Source: Tsukamurella sp. 1534 (lineage in GTDB: Bacteria; Actinomycetota; Actinomycetes; Mycobacteriales; Mycobacteriaceae). From it: a stretch of 64,000 nucleotides of DNA. Position numbers and translations under genes: made by a program. The stretch covers positions 870,066-934,065 of the forward strand of contig NZ_HE997627.1 of NCBI RefSeq assembly GCF_000312385.1. The letters run 5' to 3'. Below the pieces are notes generated by a model that saw nothing but the letters and a program-made list of their open reading frames with translations, was not told the origin of the DNA and made no database searches. Shown piece by piece: positions 49,668 through 56,832 of the stretch (position 1 is its first letter; the number at the start of each line of letters is the position of its first letter).

Positions 49668-50696
49668 ATGGCGAACTACTACACCGAGAAGGGCCTCGAC
49701 GCCGAGCGGATCCTCGCCACCGGTCTGCGTGATCAGTGGTACGCGATCTGCCCGTCGACCTTCGTCGAGCGGGGCGGCATGCGCCGGATCACCCGGTGGG
49801 GCCGCGACTGGTTGCTGTTCCGCCGGTCCGACGGCGCCGTGCGGATGCTCGCGGACCGGTGCCCGCACCGCGGCGCCCCGCTCTCGCAGGGCATGCACCT
49901 CGGAGACCGGGTGCAGTGCAAGTACCACGGCGTCCAGGTGGACGGCGACGGCACGGTGGTCGCGGTCCCCGGCATGCCGGGATGCCCGCTCGAGGGCCAG
50001 GACCTGGTGACCAGCCTCCCCGTCCGCGAGGTCGCGGGCGCGATCATGGCGTTCCTGCCCGCCGACCGCGAGTCGGAGACGGCCCCGTTCGAGGTGCCGG
50101 ACCCGCTCGCCGACCCCGAGGTCGAGAGCTTCCTGTGCTACGCCGAGTGGAACACCCCGTGGCGGTACACCCTGGAGAACCTGCTGGACCCCATGCACGG
50201 CGCGTACCTGCACGCGGAGTCGCACTCGATGTCGGGCGGTGAATCGTCGGCCCGGTTCCGGATCCGCGAGACCGATCGGGGCTTCTTCTTCGAGAAGACG
50301 GACCAGCGCGGTAAGAACTTCGACTGGGTCGAGTACTGCCACACCGGCGCCGACTGGGTGGACCTCTCGATCCCGTACCCGCCGTCGGCGGGACCGGGCG
50401 GCGACTTCGGCATCGTCGGTATGGGCACCCCGATCGACGAGGAGCGCACGGCGGTCTTCTTCTGGCGGTACCGCCGGGTGCAGGGCTGGGAGCGGGACGT
50501 GTGGCGATTCCTCTACCGCACGCGACTCGAGGCCGACCACTGGGTGGTCCTCGAGCAGGACAGGGTGATGCTGGAGGCGATGGCCGCCGACGCGGACTCC
50601 GCGGAGAACCTCTACCAGCACGACCTGGGGATCGTGCGGCTGCGTCGACTGTTCAAGGGCAAGGCGCAGGCACAGGCCAAGGCCCTCATCGGATGA
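49668..50696 (+). CDS. Rieske non-haem iron aromatic oxygenase, alpha subunit
   Basis: A 342-residue oxygenase of the VanA/phthalate 4,5-dioxygenase type. The Rieske [2Fe-2S] site is CPHRGAPL and CKYHGVQ (residues 65-90), and the mononuclear iron site ENLLDPMHGAYLH near residue 175 has the two histidines. The single-subunit length and fused FMN reductase define a two-component oxygenase. It hydroxylates or O-/N-dealkylates an aromatic ring. The short insert and neighbours do not reveal the substrate. Strong candidate for the first step of the pathway. Confidence 0.92.
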   Translation: MANYYTEKGLDAERILATGLRDQWYAICPSTFVERGGMRRITRWGRDWLLFRRSDGAVRMLADRCPHRGAPLSQGMHLGDRVQCKYHGVQVDGDGTVVAVPGMPGCPLEGQDLVTSLPVREVAGAIMAFLPADRESETAPFEVPDPLADPEVESFLCYAEWNTPWRYTLENLLDPMHGAYLHAESHSMSGGESSARFRIRETDRGFFFEKTDQRGKNFDWVEYCHTGADWVDLSIPYPPSAGPGGDFGIVGMGTPIDEERTAVFFWRYRRVQGWERDVWRFLYRTRLEADHWVVLEQDRVMLEAMAADADSAENLYQHDLGIVRLRRLFKGKAQAQAKALIG

Positions 50697-50711
50697 CGGG
50701 GCGCCGGCGGA

Positions 50712-51287
50712 TCACGCGGAGTCGGACTCCGGCTCCGCACCGCCGGCCGCCACGATCGAGCGCTCCAGCGTGGACAGCAGTTCGCCCAGGCTGGAGCGCT
50801 CCGCCGCGCTCAGCCCCTCGAGCAGCCGGGCCTCGTTCGCGAAGTGCTCGCGCGCCACGGTGTGGATCTTCTCCAGGCCGGCGTCGGTGAGCCGCACGTA
50901 CACGACGCGCCTGTCGTCCCTGTCGCGCTCCCGCTCGACCAGGCCGGCCGCCTCCAGCCGGTCGACGCGCAGCGTCACCCCGCCGGTGCTCACCAGCGAG
51001 GCGAGCGCCAGTTCCCGCGAGGCCATCTGATAGGGCGGGCCCGACCTGCGCAGGGTGGCGAGCACGTCGAAGGACGCCAGGTTGATCCCGTGCTTCTCGA
51101 AAACGTCGTTGAGCTGTTGCGAGTACAACAGGTAGGTGCGATGCAGGCGGCCGAGCACGGCGAGCGGCGACACGTCCAGATCGGGCCAGTTCTCCGCCCA
51201 CTGCGCGGTCGCGAAGTCGACGGTGTCGGGTTCCCTGCGGGCGCGCGACCGCCCGGCCGACGCCGTCCCGGGTCGTCTGTCGCCCAT
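50712..51287 (-). CDS. MarR family transcriptional regulator of the catabolic cluster
   Basis: A 191-residue MarR protein. LASFDVLATLRRSGPPYQMASRELALASLVSTGGVTLRVDRLEAAGLVERERD covers the winged helix; wing residues RDDRRVVYVRLTDAG follow. Its ATG has an AGGAGGGG site. It lies at the 3' end of the Rieske genes, convergent with them, and is the only regulator in the cluster. It may bind the TTAGCGCTAA-type palindromes in front of the transporter and dioxygenase genes. Confidence 0.9.
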   Translation of the reverse strand: MGDRRPGTASAGRSRARREPDTVDFATAQWAENWPDLDVSPLAVLGRLHRTYLLYSQQLNDVFEKHGINLASFDVLATLRRSGPPYQMASRELALASLVSTGGVTLRVDRLEAAGLVERERDRDDRRVVYVRLTDAGLEKIHTVAREHFANEARLLEGLSAAERSSLGELLSTLERSIVAAGGAEPESDSA

Positions 51288-51357
51288 CGTCCTGTCCCCT
51301 CCTGCCGCGCACCGCGCTCGGCTACAGCAATACCACCTTCGTCCGTCCGGGACGCCG

Positions 51358-51732
51358 CTACGCGCTGGGGACGGAGGCGATCGCGTCGATCTCGACCGTC
51401 GCGCCGTACGGCAGGCCGGACACCTCGAGGAAGGTGCGCGCAGGCCGCGGCTCGGCGAACAGCCTCTCGAACTGCGTGTTCGCGTCAGCACGCAGGCTGA
51501 CATCGGTCACATAGTACGTCAGCTTGACCACGTCGGAGAGCGAGCCACCCACTGTGGCCAGGCGTTCCGTCATCCTGTCGACGGCGGCGTCCAGCGCCTC
51601 GGTGCGCCCTTCCACCGCCCTCCCCTCGGTGTCCACGGACAGCGCCCCGGACACGAAAGCGAGGTTCCCGGCGACGACGGCCGGGCTGTACGGATGGGCG
51701 GACGGTGCGCTGAACGGCGTCTCGGCGGTCAT
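51358..51732 (-). CDS. RidA family protein (imine/enamine deaminase type)
   Basis: A 124-residue Rid/YjgF protein. The conserved arginine in PARTFLEVSGLPYGATVEIDAIA and the SPAVVAGNLAFVSGALS N-terminus are typical. RidA hydrolyses reactive imine or enamine intermediates. Its presence beside a Rieske/extradiol pathway suggests a nitrogen-containing substrate or an amino-muconate-type intermediate. Gap to the MarR gene is 70 bases. Confidence 0.9.
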   Translation of the reverse strand: MTAETPFSAPSAHPYSPAVVAGNLAFVSGALSVDTEGRAVEGRTEALDAAVDRMTERLATVGGSLSDVVKLTYYVTDVSLRADANTQFERLFAEPRPARTFLEVSGLPYGATVEIDAIASVPSA

Positions 51733-51845
51733 GGTGGCGATCTCCTACTCGTGGACTACGAGAAACAGTTTATCGCTTAATAGTTATGGACTCAATATTT
51801 GCGCAGCGCGGGATCGCCCCGCGGCCGCGCGGGCCGGCACCGGCG

Positions 51846-53201
51846 CTACCGAGCCCCGTCGGGCACGAAGGCCGAGCCCCGCTCCCGGTCGAGGAACGTC
51901 TCGGACTTGTTGCGCAGGCAGAAGACGTAGACGAGCAGCGAGATGAAGATCGTCACCGTGACATAGGCGATGAACCACGGCACGTGGCCGGAGCTCTTCG
52001 CCGCCTGGTAGATCAGCGGAGCAGTGCCGCCGAAGATCGAATTCGCCAGTGCGTAACCGATTCCCACGCCGAGCGCGCGGATGTGCGAGGGGAACAGCTC
52101 GGCCTTCACCAGGGCGTTGATCGAGGTGTACCCGGTGATGATCACGTAACCGATGCACAGCATCGACAGCGACGCGATCGCGACGTGGATGTCCGGCAGG
52201 AAGGTGATGAGGAAGTACGTGTAGATCGTGCCGCCGACGCCGAAGAACACCAGCATCGGTTTCCGGCCGACCTTGTCGCTGATCATCCCGCCCACCGGCT
52301 GGATCACCATGAGGAAGACGAGGCCGACCAGGTTGACCCAGGTGGCCGCCATCGCCTCGTCCTTGAACGCGGTCTTGACGATCGCCGGCGCGTTCACGCT
52401 GTACACGTAGAACGCCAGTGTGCCGCCCATCGTGATGAGGAAGCACAGCAGCAGCTGGCGCCAGTAGCCACCGAGCAGCTCGCGCATCGTGCCCGACGAG
52501 GTGTCCTCCCCGTCGCGAACGGCCGCCAGCTGCTCCTCCGACAGCGATTCGTCCATCGTCCGCCGCAGCCAGAAGACCACGATCGCGGCGATGCCCCCGA
52601 GGAAGAAGGCGATGCGCCAACCGAAGTCGGACACCTCATCCTTACTGAAGAACGAGAGCAGCACCAGCAGCGTGAACTGCGCCAGCACGTGGCCGCCGAC
52701 GAGCGTGACGTACTGGAAGGACGAGAAGAAGCCGCGCCGTTCCCGGGTCGCCGCCTCGGACATGTACGTCGCGGACGTGCCGTACTCGCCGCCGGTGGCG
52801 AAGCCCTGCACCAGGCGGCACAGGATGAGGATGACCGCCGCCGCCACGCCGATCGTCTCCCTGCCCGGCACGATCGCGATGACGAACGAGCACGCCGCCA
52901 TCAGGGAGACGCTCATGGTGAGCGCGGCGCGGCGCCCACGCCGATCCGCGAAACGGCCGAAGAACCACGAACCGACCGGCCGCATGACGAAGGTGACGGC
53001 GAAGATCGCGTAGACGTAGATCGTCGAGTTCTTGTCGGCCTTGTCGAAGAACTGGCTCTCGAAGTACGTGGCGAACACGGTGTAGACGTAAACGTCGTAC
53101 CACTCGACCAGGTTGCCCGAACTGCCGCGCAGCGTGTTCCACACCGCGCGGCGCGTGGCGGCCCTGGACGACACCGGGGCCGCGGTGATCGGTTCGGTCA
53201 T
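51846..53201 (-). CDS. MFS transporter, metabolite:H+ symporter type
   Basis: A 451-residue twelve-helix transporter related to alpha-ketoglutarate permease KgtP (GNLVEWYDVYVYTVFATYF in helix 1, GRFADRRGRRAAL, CRLVQGFATGGEYGTSATYMSEAA). The ATG has a GGGAGAA site. The stop of the upstream transporter lies 14 bases before it, so the two are one operon. Likely imports an organic acid of the catabolic pathway. Confidence 0.89.
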   Translation of the reverse strand: MTEPITAAPVSSRAATRRAVWNTLRGSSGNLVEWYDVYVYTVFATYFESQFFDKADKNSTIYVYAIFAVTFVMRPVGSWFFGRFADRRGRRAALTMSVSLMAACSFVIAIVPGRETIGVAAAVILILCRLVQGFATGGEYGTSATYMSEAATRERRGFFSSFQYVTLVGGHVLAQFTLLVLLSFFSKDEVSDFGWRIAFFLGGIAAIVVFWLRRTMDESLSEEQLAAVRDGEDTSSGTMRELLGGYWRQLLLCFLITMGGTLAFYVYSVNAPAIVKTAFKDEAMAATWVNLVGLVFLMVIQPVGGMISDKVGRKPMLVFFGVGGTIYTYFLITFLPDIHVAIASLSMLCIGYVIITGYTSINALVKAELFPSHIRALGVGIGYALANSIFGGTAPLIYQAAKSSGHVPWFIAYVTVTIFISLLVYVFCLRNKSETFLDRERGSAFVPDGAR

Positions 53202-53215
53202 TCGATTCTCCCGCG

Positions 53216-54586
53216 CTAGACAGCGTCGGCGGAGCGGCCCGTGCTCCGATGACCGAGGGCTGCCACCGCGATCATCAGTGCGAGCATGGCGGCCGCCACC
53301 ACCGCGAACACCCATACGCTGCCACGAGCGTCGAGGATCGGAAGCAGAATGAACGGAAGAAACGCGGTGACCAGTTTGGTCAGCGAGTAGGCCGCGCCCG
53401 CCGCCGTGCCGCGGATCGCCGTGGGGTACGAGTCCGCGAGGTACACGTGGTAGGCGTTCGAGAACAGGTTGGACGCGAGCGTGTAGAGGAACCCGGCGAG
53501 CACGATCTGCGCCGGACTCCCGGCGAACCCGAACCACAGCCCGAAGCACGCCATCAGCCCCGCGGAAGCGATGACCAGGTGCTTGCGCTCGATCCGCTCC
53601 ACGATCGGCAGAGCCAGCGCCGCACCGAGCGGGTAGCCGATGTACGAGAGCGCGACGAACAACAGCGACGTCTGCACCGAATACCCCTTCGCCACCAGGA
53701 CCAGCGGCGCGATCGTGCCGAAACCGTAGTAGCCGAACACCTCCAGGGCGGAGACGGTCCACAGCATGACGGTCCGCCTGCGGTACGGCGCGCGGAAGAG
53801 CGCGCGGATCGAGATCGACTGCGAACGCACCGGCCTCAGGCCCGGGTCCGGCTCCGCGAGCACCCGCCCCTCCTCGACCGCCTGCGCCTCCAGCCGGCGC
53901 ACGATGGCGTCGGCCTCGTCGTACCGGCCCTGCGCCTCCAACCACCGGGGCGACTCCGGCAGGCCCCGCCGCACCGCCCACACGAACAACGAGCCGAACG
54001 CGCCGAAGACGAACAGCAGCCGCCAGCCCTGGACCTCCATCGATCCCACCTCGAACACGTGCGGCGTCAGCCACCGCGCCGCGAACCCCACCACCGGGAC
54101 GCCGAGGAACGAGACCACGTACGCCAGCGAGATGTACTTGCCGCGCACCTTCTTCGGCAGGATGTCCGAGAGGTACGAATCGGCCAGCGCGAACTCACCG
54201 CCGATCCCGATGCCCGCGACGAACCGGGTGAGCACCAGGAACGCCGCGTTCGGGCTGAACGCGCCGGCCAGCGACATGGCCGAGTACAGGGCCAGGTTGA
54301 TCATGAACGCGGTGCGTCGCCCGTACCGGTCGGCCAGCCTGCCCATGAACAACGCGCCGATGAACTGTCCGATGAACGCCGACGCGAGCAGGAGCTTCAG
54401 CTCGTCGGGGCCGAGGGCGAACTCCTTCTTCAGGACCGTCGCGATGGTGGCCGCGAGGAAGTTCTCGTACTGGTCGAAGAACAGCCCGAGCCCGATCACG
54501 CCCACAGCTGCGAAGTGCAAGCGGGTCATCGGAAGTCGGTCGAGGCGCGCCGCTATCGACGGTGCACCCGTGGCTGGCGTGCTCAT
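53216..54586 (-). CDS. MFS transporter
   Basis: A 456-residue twelve-helix transporter. GLFFDQYENFLAATIATVL in helix 1, GRLADRYGRRTAFMINLALYSAM, RFVAGIGIGGEFALADSYLSDILP and ESPRWLEAQGRYDEAD are typical of the sialate/aromatic acid and related MHS-like branches. It starts at 54586 after a short palindrome-containing region. It is cotranscribed with the next transporter; two importers suggest two related substrates, or an importer and an exporter. Confidence 0.88.
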   Translation of the reverse strand: MSTPATGAPSIAARLDRLPMTRLHFAAVGVIGLGLFFDQYENFLAATIATVLKKEFALGPDELKLLLASAFIGQFIGALFMGRLADRYGRRTAFMINLALYSAMSLAGAFSPNAAFLVLTRFVAGIGIGGEFALADSYLSDILPKKVRGKYISLAYVVSFLGVPVVGFAARWLTPHVFEVGSMEVQGWRLLFVFGAFGSLFVWAVRRGLPESPRWLEAQGRYDEADAIVRRLEAQAVEEGRVLAEPDPGLRPVRSQSISIRALFRAPYRRRTVMLWTVSALEVFGYYGFGTIAPLVLVAKGYSVQTSLLFVALSYIGYPLGAALALPIVERIERKHLVIASAGLMACFGLWFGFAGSPAQIVLAGFLYTLASNLFSNAYHVYLADSYPTAIRGTAAGAAYSLTKLVTAFLPFILLPILDARGSVWVFAVVAAAMLALMIAVAALGHRSTGRSADAV

Positions 54587-54596
54587 TCTTGAAAGA

Positions 54597-54608
54597 TACT
54601 TCGAAGTA
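54597..54608. promoter_or_regulatory. Palindrome TACTTCGAAGTA upstream of the two MFS genes
   Basis: A perfect 12-base palindrome ten bases before the MFS start at 54586. It is also in the divergent region that holds the hsp20 control element. It may be an operator for the transporter pair. Confidence 0.45.
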
Positions 54609-54642
54609 CGAATTCTTGCTGCGCCGGGAGACGGAAATGACT

Positions 54643-54669
54643 CTGGCACTCTAAGGCGGAGAGTGCTAA
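54643..54669. promoter_or_regulatory. CIRCE element (HrcA operator)
   Basis: The right arm GAGTGCTAA is perfect, the left arm CTGGCACTC matches TTAGCACTC at seven of nine positions, and the spacer is exactly nine bases. It lies 70 bases upstream of the hsp20 GTG, so the gene is probably repressed by HrcA and induced by heat. Confidence 0.75.
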
Positions 54670-54739
54670 TTTCGGTGATGCACAGTTGGTGCTGCCCGCC
54701 AGGGTGGCGGGCAGCCTGGAATCACGGGAGGTGTTGGCT

Positions 54740-55228
54740 GTGCTGAAGTTCGATCCGTACACCGAGCTCGACGACCTCGCTCGGGGACTGCTCACCGCTG
54801 ACCGGAGGACGGGTTCCGCCCGCTCGCCGCGCTTCATGCCGATGGACCTGTACCAGGTGGACGACCACTACGTCCTGACCGCCGATCTTCCGGGCGCCGA
54901 TCCCGGTTCGATCGACGTGAGCGTGGAGAACGGCGTCCTCGCCCTCTCCGGTGAACGATCGACGATGTCGGACACCGGCGTTCGATGGATGACCAGCGAG
55001 CGCTTCTCGGGGATCTACCGCCGGCGGGTGGCGCTGGCCGACGACGTGGATCCCGCGGGGATCACGGCGCGCTACGACAACGGCGTCCTCACCGTGACGA
55101 TCCCCGTCTCCGAGCGCGCGAAACCGCGCCGGATCCCCGTCGAACAGTCCGACGACGAGCCGATGTGCGAGCAGCGCGCGGTGAAACCACCACCGGAACT
55201 CACGGACAAGGACCCGTCGACCCCCTGA
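54740..55228 (+). CDS. Hsp20/alpha-crystallin small heat shock protein
   Basis: A 162-residue ATP-independent holdase chaperone. The N-terminus LKFDPYTELDDLARGLL is typical of actinobacterial Hsp20. The alpha-crystallin domain spans about residues 35-130 (YQVDDHYVLTADLPGADPGSID, GVLALSGER, NGVLTVTIPVSE). The GTG at 54740 has a GGGAGG site and is preferred over a longer frame from 54686. A CIRCE element lies upstream and a 49-residue gene follows ten bases after the stop. Confidence 0.9.
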   Translation: MLKFDPYTELDDLARGLLTADRRTGSARSPRFMPMDLYQVDDHYVLTADLPGADPGSIDVSVENGVLALSGERSTMSDTGVRWMTSERFSGIYRRRVALADDVDPAGITARYDNGVLTVTIPVSERAKPRRIPVEQSDDEPMCEQRAVKPPPELTDKDPSTP

Positions 55229-55238
55229 GGAGGTATCG

Positions 55239-55388
55239 ATGACCGACACCGATCCGATCCCGTCCGCCGACCCCGCCGACGTGCAGGAGCAGGCGACCGT
55301 CATCGACCTCGCCGCCGCGATCGAGGACTACCCCTGGGTCCGGCGTGACGAGGTGCTCACCGTGGCGGGCCGCACCTTCCTCCTCTGA
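55239..55388 (+). CDS. 49-residue protein downstream of hsp20
   Basis: A short gene with a perfect TGAGGAGG site that overlaps the hsp20 stop, so it is cotranscribed. The product is acidic (ADPADVQEQATVIDLAAAIEDYPWVRRDEVL) and ends LTVAGRTFLL. No known domain. It may be a co-chaperone-like small protein or an unrelated passenger. Coding is supported by the ribosome site and by high third-position GC. Confidence 0.6.
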   Translation: MTDTDPIPSADPADVQEQATVIDLAAAIEDYPWVRRDEVLTVAGRTFLL

Positions 55389-55475
55389 CGCCGCCCCGGC
55401 GGGGCGACGGATTCCACCCGGCTCGGGGCCGGCCACGCCCGGCCCCGAGCCCGTACCACTGCAAGGCACTGACGA

Positions 55476-55883
55476 ATGAGGACACCCGACCGACTGACCA
55501 CCACCATCACCACCACGACGCCACTCCCCACCGCCGACGGCTCCTCGGTCGTGGGCGAGGTGGAGATCGCGAGCACCTGCACCCGCGACGGCCGGGCGAG
55601 CACGCTGTGCCGCACCGCCGGCGCGGAGACCTGGCATCCCGTCCCCCGCGGCGCCGCACTGCTGGAAGACCCGTCGCACCTGCCGTTCCACCATGCGACG
55701 ACCATCTCGCGCCTCGTCAGCGGCGACAGCATCCCGCACGGCGACGTCCGTCCGAAACAGGCGCGGACCCGGCCGGCGGGACGCCGGGCGGCGCACGCCC
55801 GGGCCCCGGAGACGATCGCTCTCCCGGAGGGCCTCGACGGGGCGCGCCGCCACGGCGCCGCGACCGCCGCCCGCGCGGGGTAG
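55476..55883 (+). CDS. Hypothetical protein
   Basis: A possible 135-residue protein rich in Thr, Arg and Ala; the N-terminus is LTTTITTTTPLPTADGSSV. No domain recognised, and the ribosome site is weak (AAGG fourteen bases upstream). The C-terminal half is basic and low in complexity, so this may be an unexpressed frame. It ends at a strong hairpin before the sirtuin gene. Confidence 0.35.
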   Translation: MRTPDRLTTTITTTTPLPTADGSSVVGEVEIASTCTRDGRASTLCRTAGAETWHPVPRGAALLEDPSHLPFHHATTISRLVSGDSIPHGDVRPKQARTRPAGRRAAHARAPETIALPEGLDGARRHGAATAARAG

Positions 55884-55896
55884 CGCCGATCCCGGA

Positions 55897-55927
55897 GGTA
55901 CCGCCGGGCCGCGCGCCCGGCGGTACC
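55897..55927. terminator. Hairpin before the sirtuin gene
   Basis: A perfect 13-base inverted repeat with a 5-base loop, arms starting GGTACCGCCGGGC. Its right arm overlaps a -10-like TACCCT (55924-55929) that sits six bases before the sirtuin GTG. It may terminate upstream transcription while the next promoter starts at its edge. Confidence 0.55.
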
Positions 55928-55935
55928 CTGGTGCC

Positions 55936-56832
55936 GTGCGCACCGCCATACCCGCCTGGGAGCCCGCGGAGGCCACCGCGCCGGACCCCGCGCCCGAACC
56001 GGCGCTCGCCCGCGCCGCCGCCGTCCTGCGCGGACGCCGCGTCCTCGCGCTCACCGGCGCGGGCATCTCCACCGCGTCGGGGATCCCCGACTACCGCAGC
56101 CCGGACGCGCCCCGTCGCACCCCGATGACGCTGCAGCAGTTCCTGGGCTCCCCGGAGTTCCGCCGCCGGTACTGGGCCCGCAACCACCTCGGATGGCGGC
56201 ACATGGACGCCGCCCGGCCGAACGAGGCGCACCGCGCGCTGGCCCGCCTGCCCGGCGTGACCGGCGTCATCACCCAGAACGTGGACCTCCTGCACCTCAA
56301 GGCCGGATCCCGCAGAGTGGTGGACCTGCACGGCAACTACGCCCAGGTGCGCTGCCTGTCCTGCGACGCGCGCATCAGCCGGCACCGCCTGCACGCGGTG
56401 CTCGCGCCGCTCAACGAGGACTTCACCGCCCGGATCGCCGGCCGCGGCGCGCTGGAGGTGGCGCCGGACGCCGACGTGGTGATCGAGGACACCACCGACT
56501 TCACCATGATCGACTGTGCCCGCTGCGGCGGCATCCTCAAGCCGGACATCGTGTACTTCGGGGAATCGGTCCCCAAACCCCGTGTGGCACGAGCCTTCAC
56601 GATGCTCGACGACGCCGAGGCCCTTCTCGTCCTCGGCACGTCGCTCACCGTCATGTCCGGCCTGCGATTCGTGCGGTACGCGCACAAGCACGGCAAGCCG
56701 ATCGTGATCCTCAACAGGGGACGCACCCGCGGCGACGAATTCGCCACGGAGAAGATCGATGTCGACGTGGCCGCCGGCCTCGAAGCCCTCGCCGCACCAT
56801 CCGTCGAACCCCCACCAGGAGGTAGCCCGTGA
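55936..56832 (+). CDS. Sir2 family NAD-dependent protein deacetylase
   Basis: A 298-residue sirtuin. The NAD-binding motif LTGAGISTASGIPDYRS is near residue 40, TQNVDLLH and the catalytic His in LHGNYAQVRC follow, and two zinc-binding Cys pairs (CLSC and CARC) are present. ILKPDIVYFGE and LVLGTSLTV complete the fold. The GTG at 55936 is preferred, with the TACCCT -10 element six bases upstream (leaderless). Its stop overlaps the GH3 start (GTGA), so the two are translated together, an unusual partnership. Confidence 0.93.
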   Translation: MRTAIPAWEPAEATAPDPAPEPALARAAAVLRGRRVLALTGAGISTASGIPDYRSPDAPRRTPMTLQQFLGSPEFRRRYWARNHLGWRHMDAARPNEAHRALARLPGVTGVITQNVDLLHLKAGSRRVVDLHGNYAQVRCLSCDARISRHRLHAVLAPLNEDFTARIAGRGALEVAPDADVVIEDTTDFTMIDCARCGGILKPDIVYFGESVPKPRVARAFTMLDDAEALLVLGTSLTVMSGLRFVRYAHKHGKPIVILNRGRTRGDEFATEKIDVDVAAGLEALAAPSVEPPPGGSP

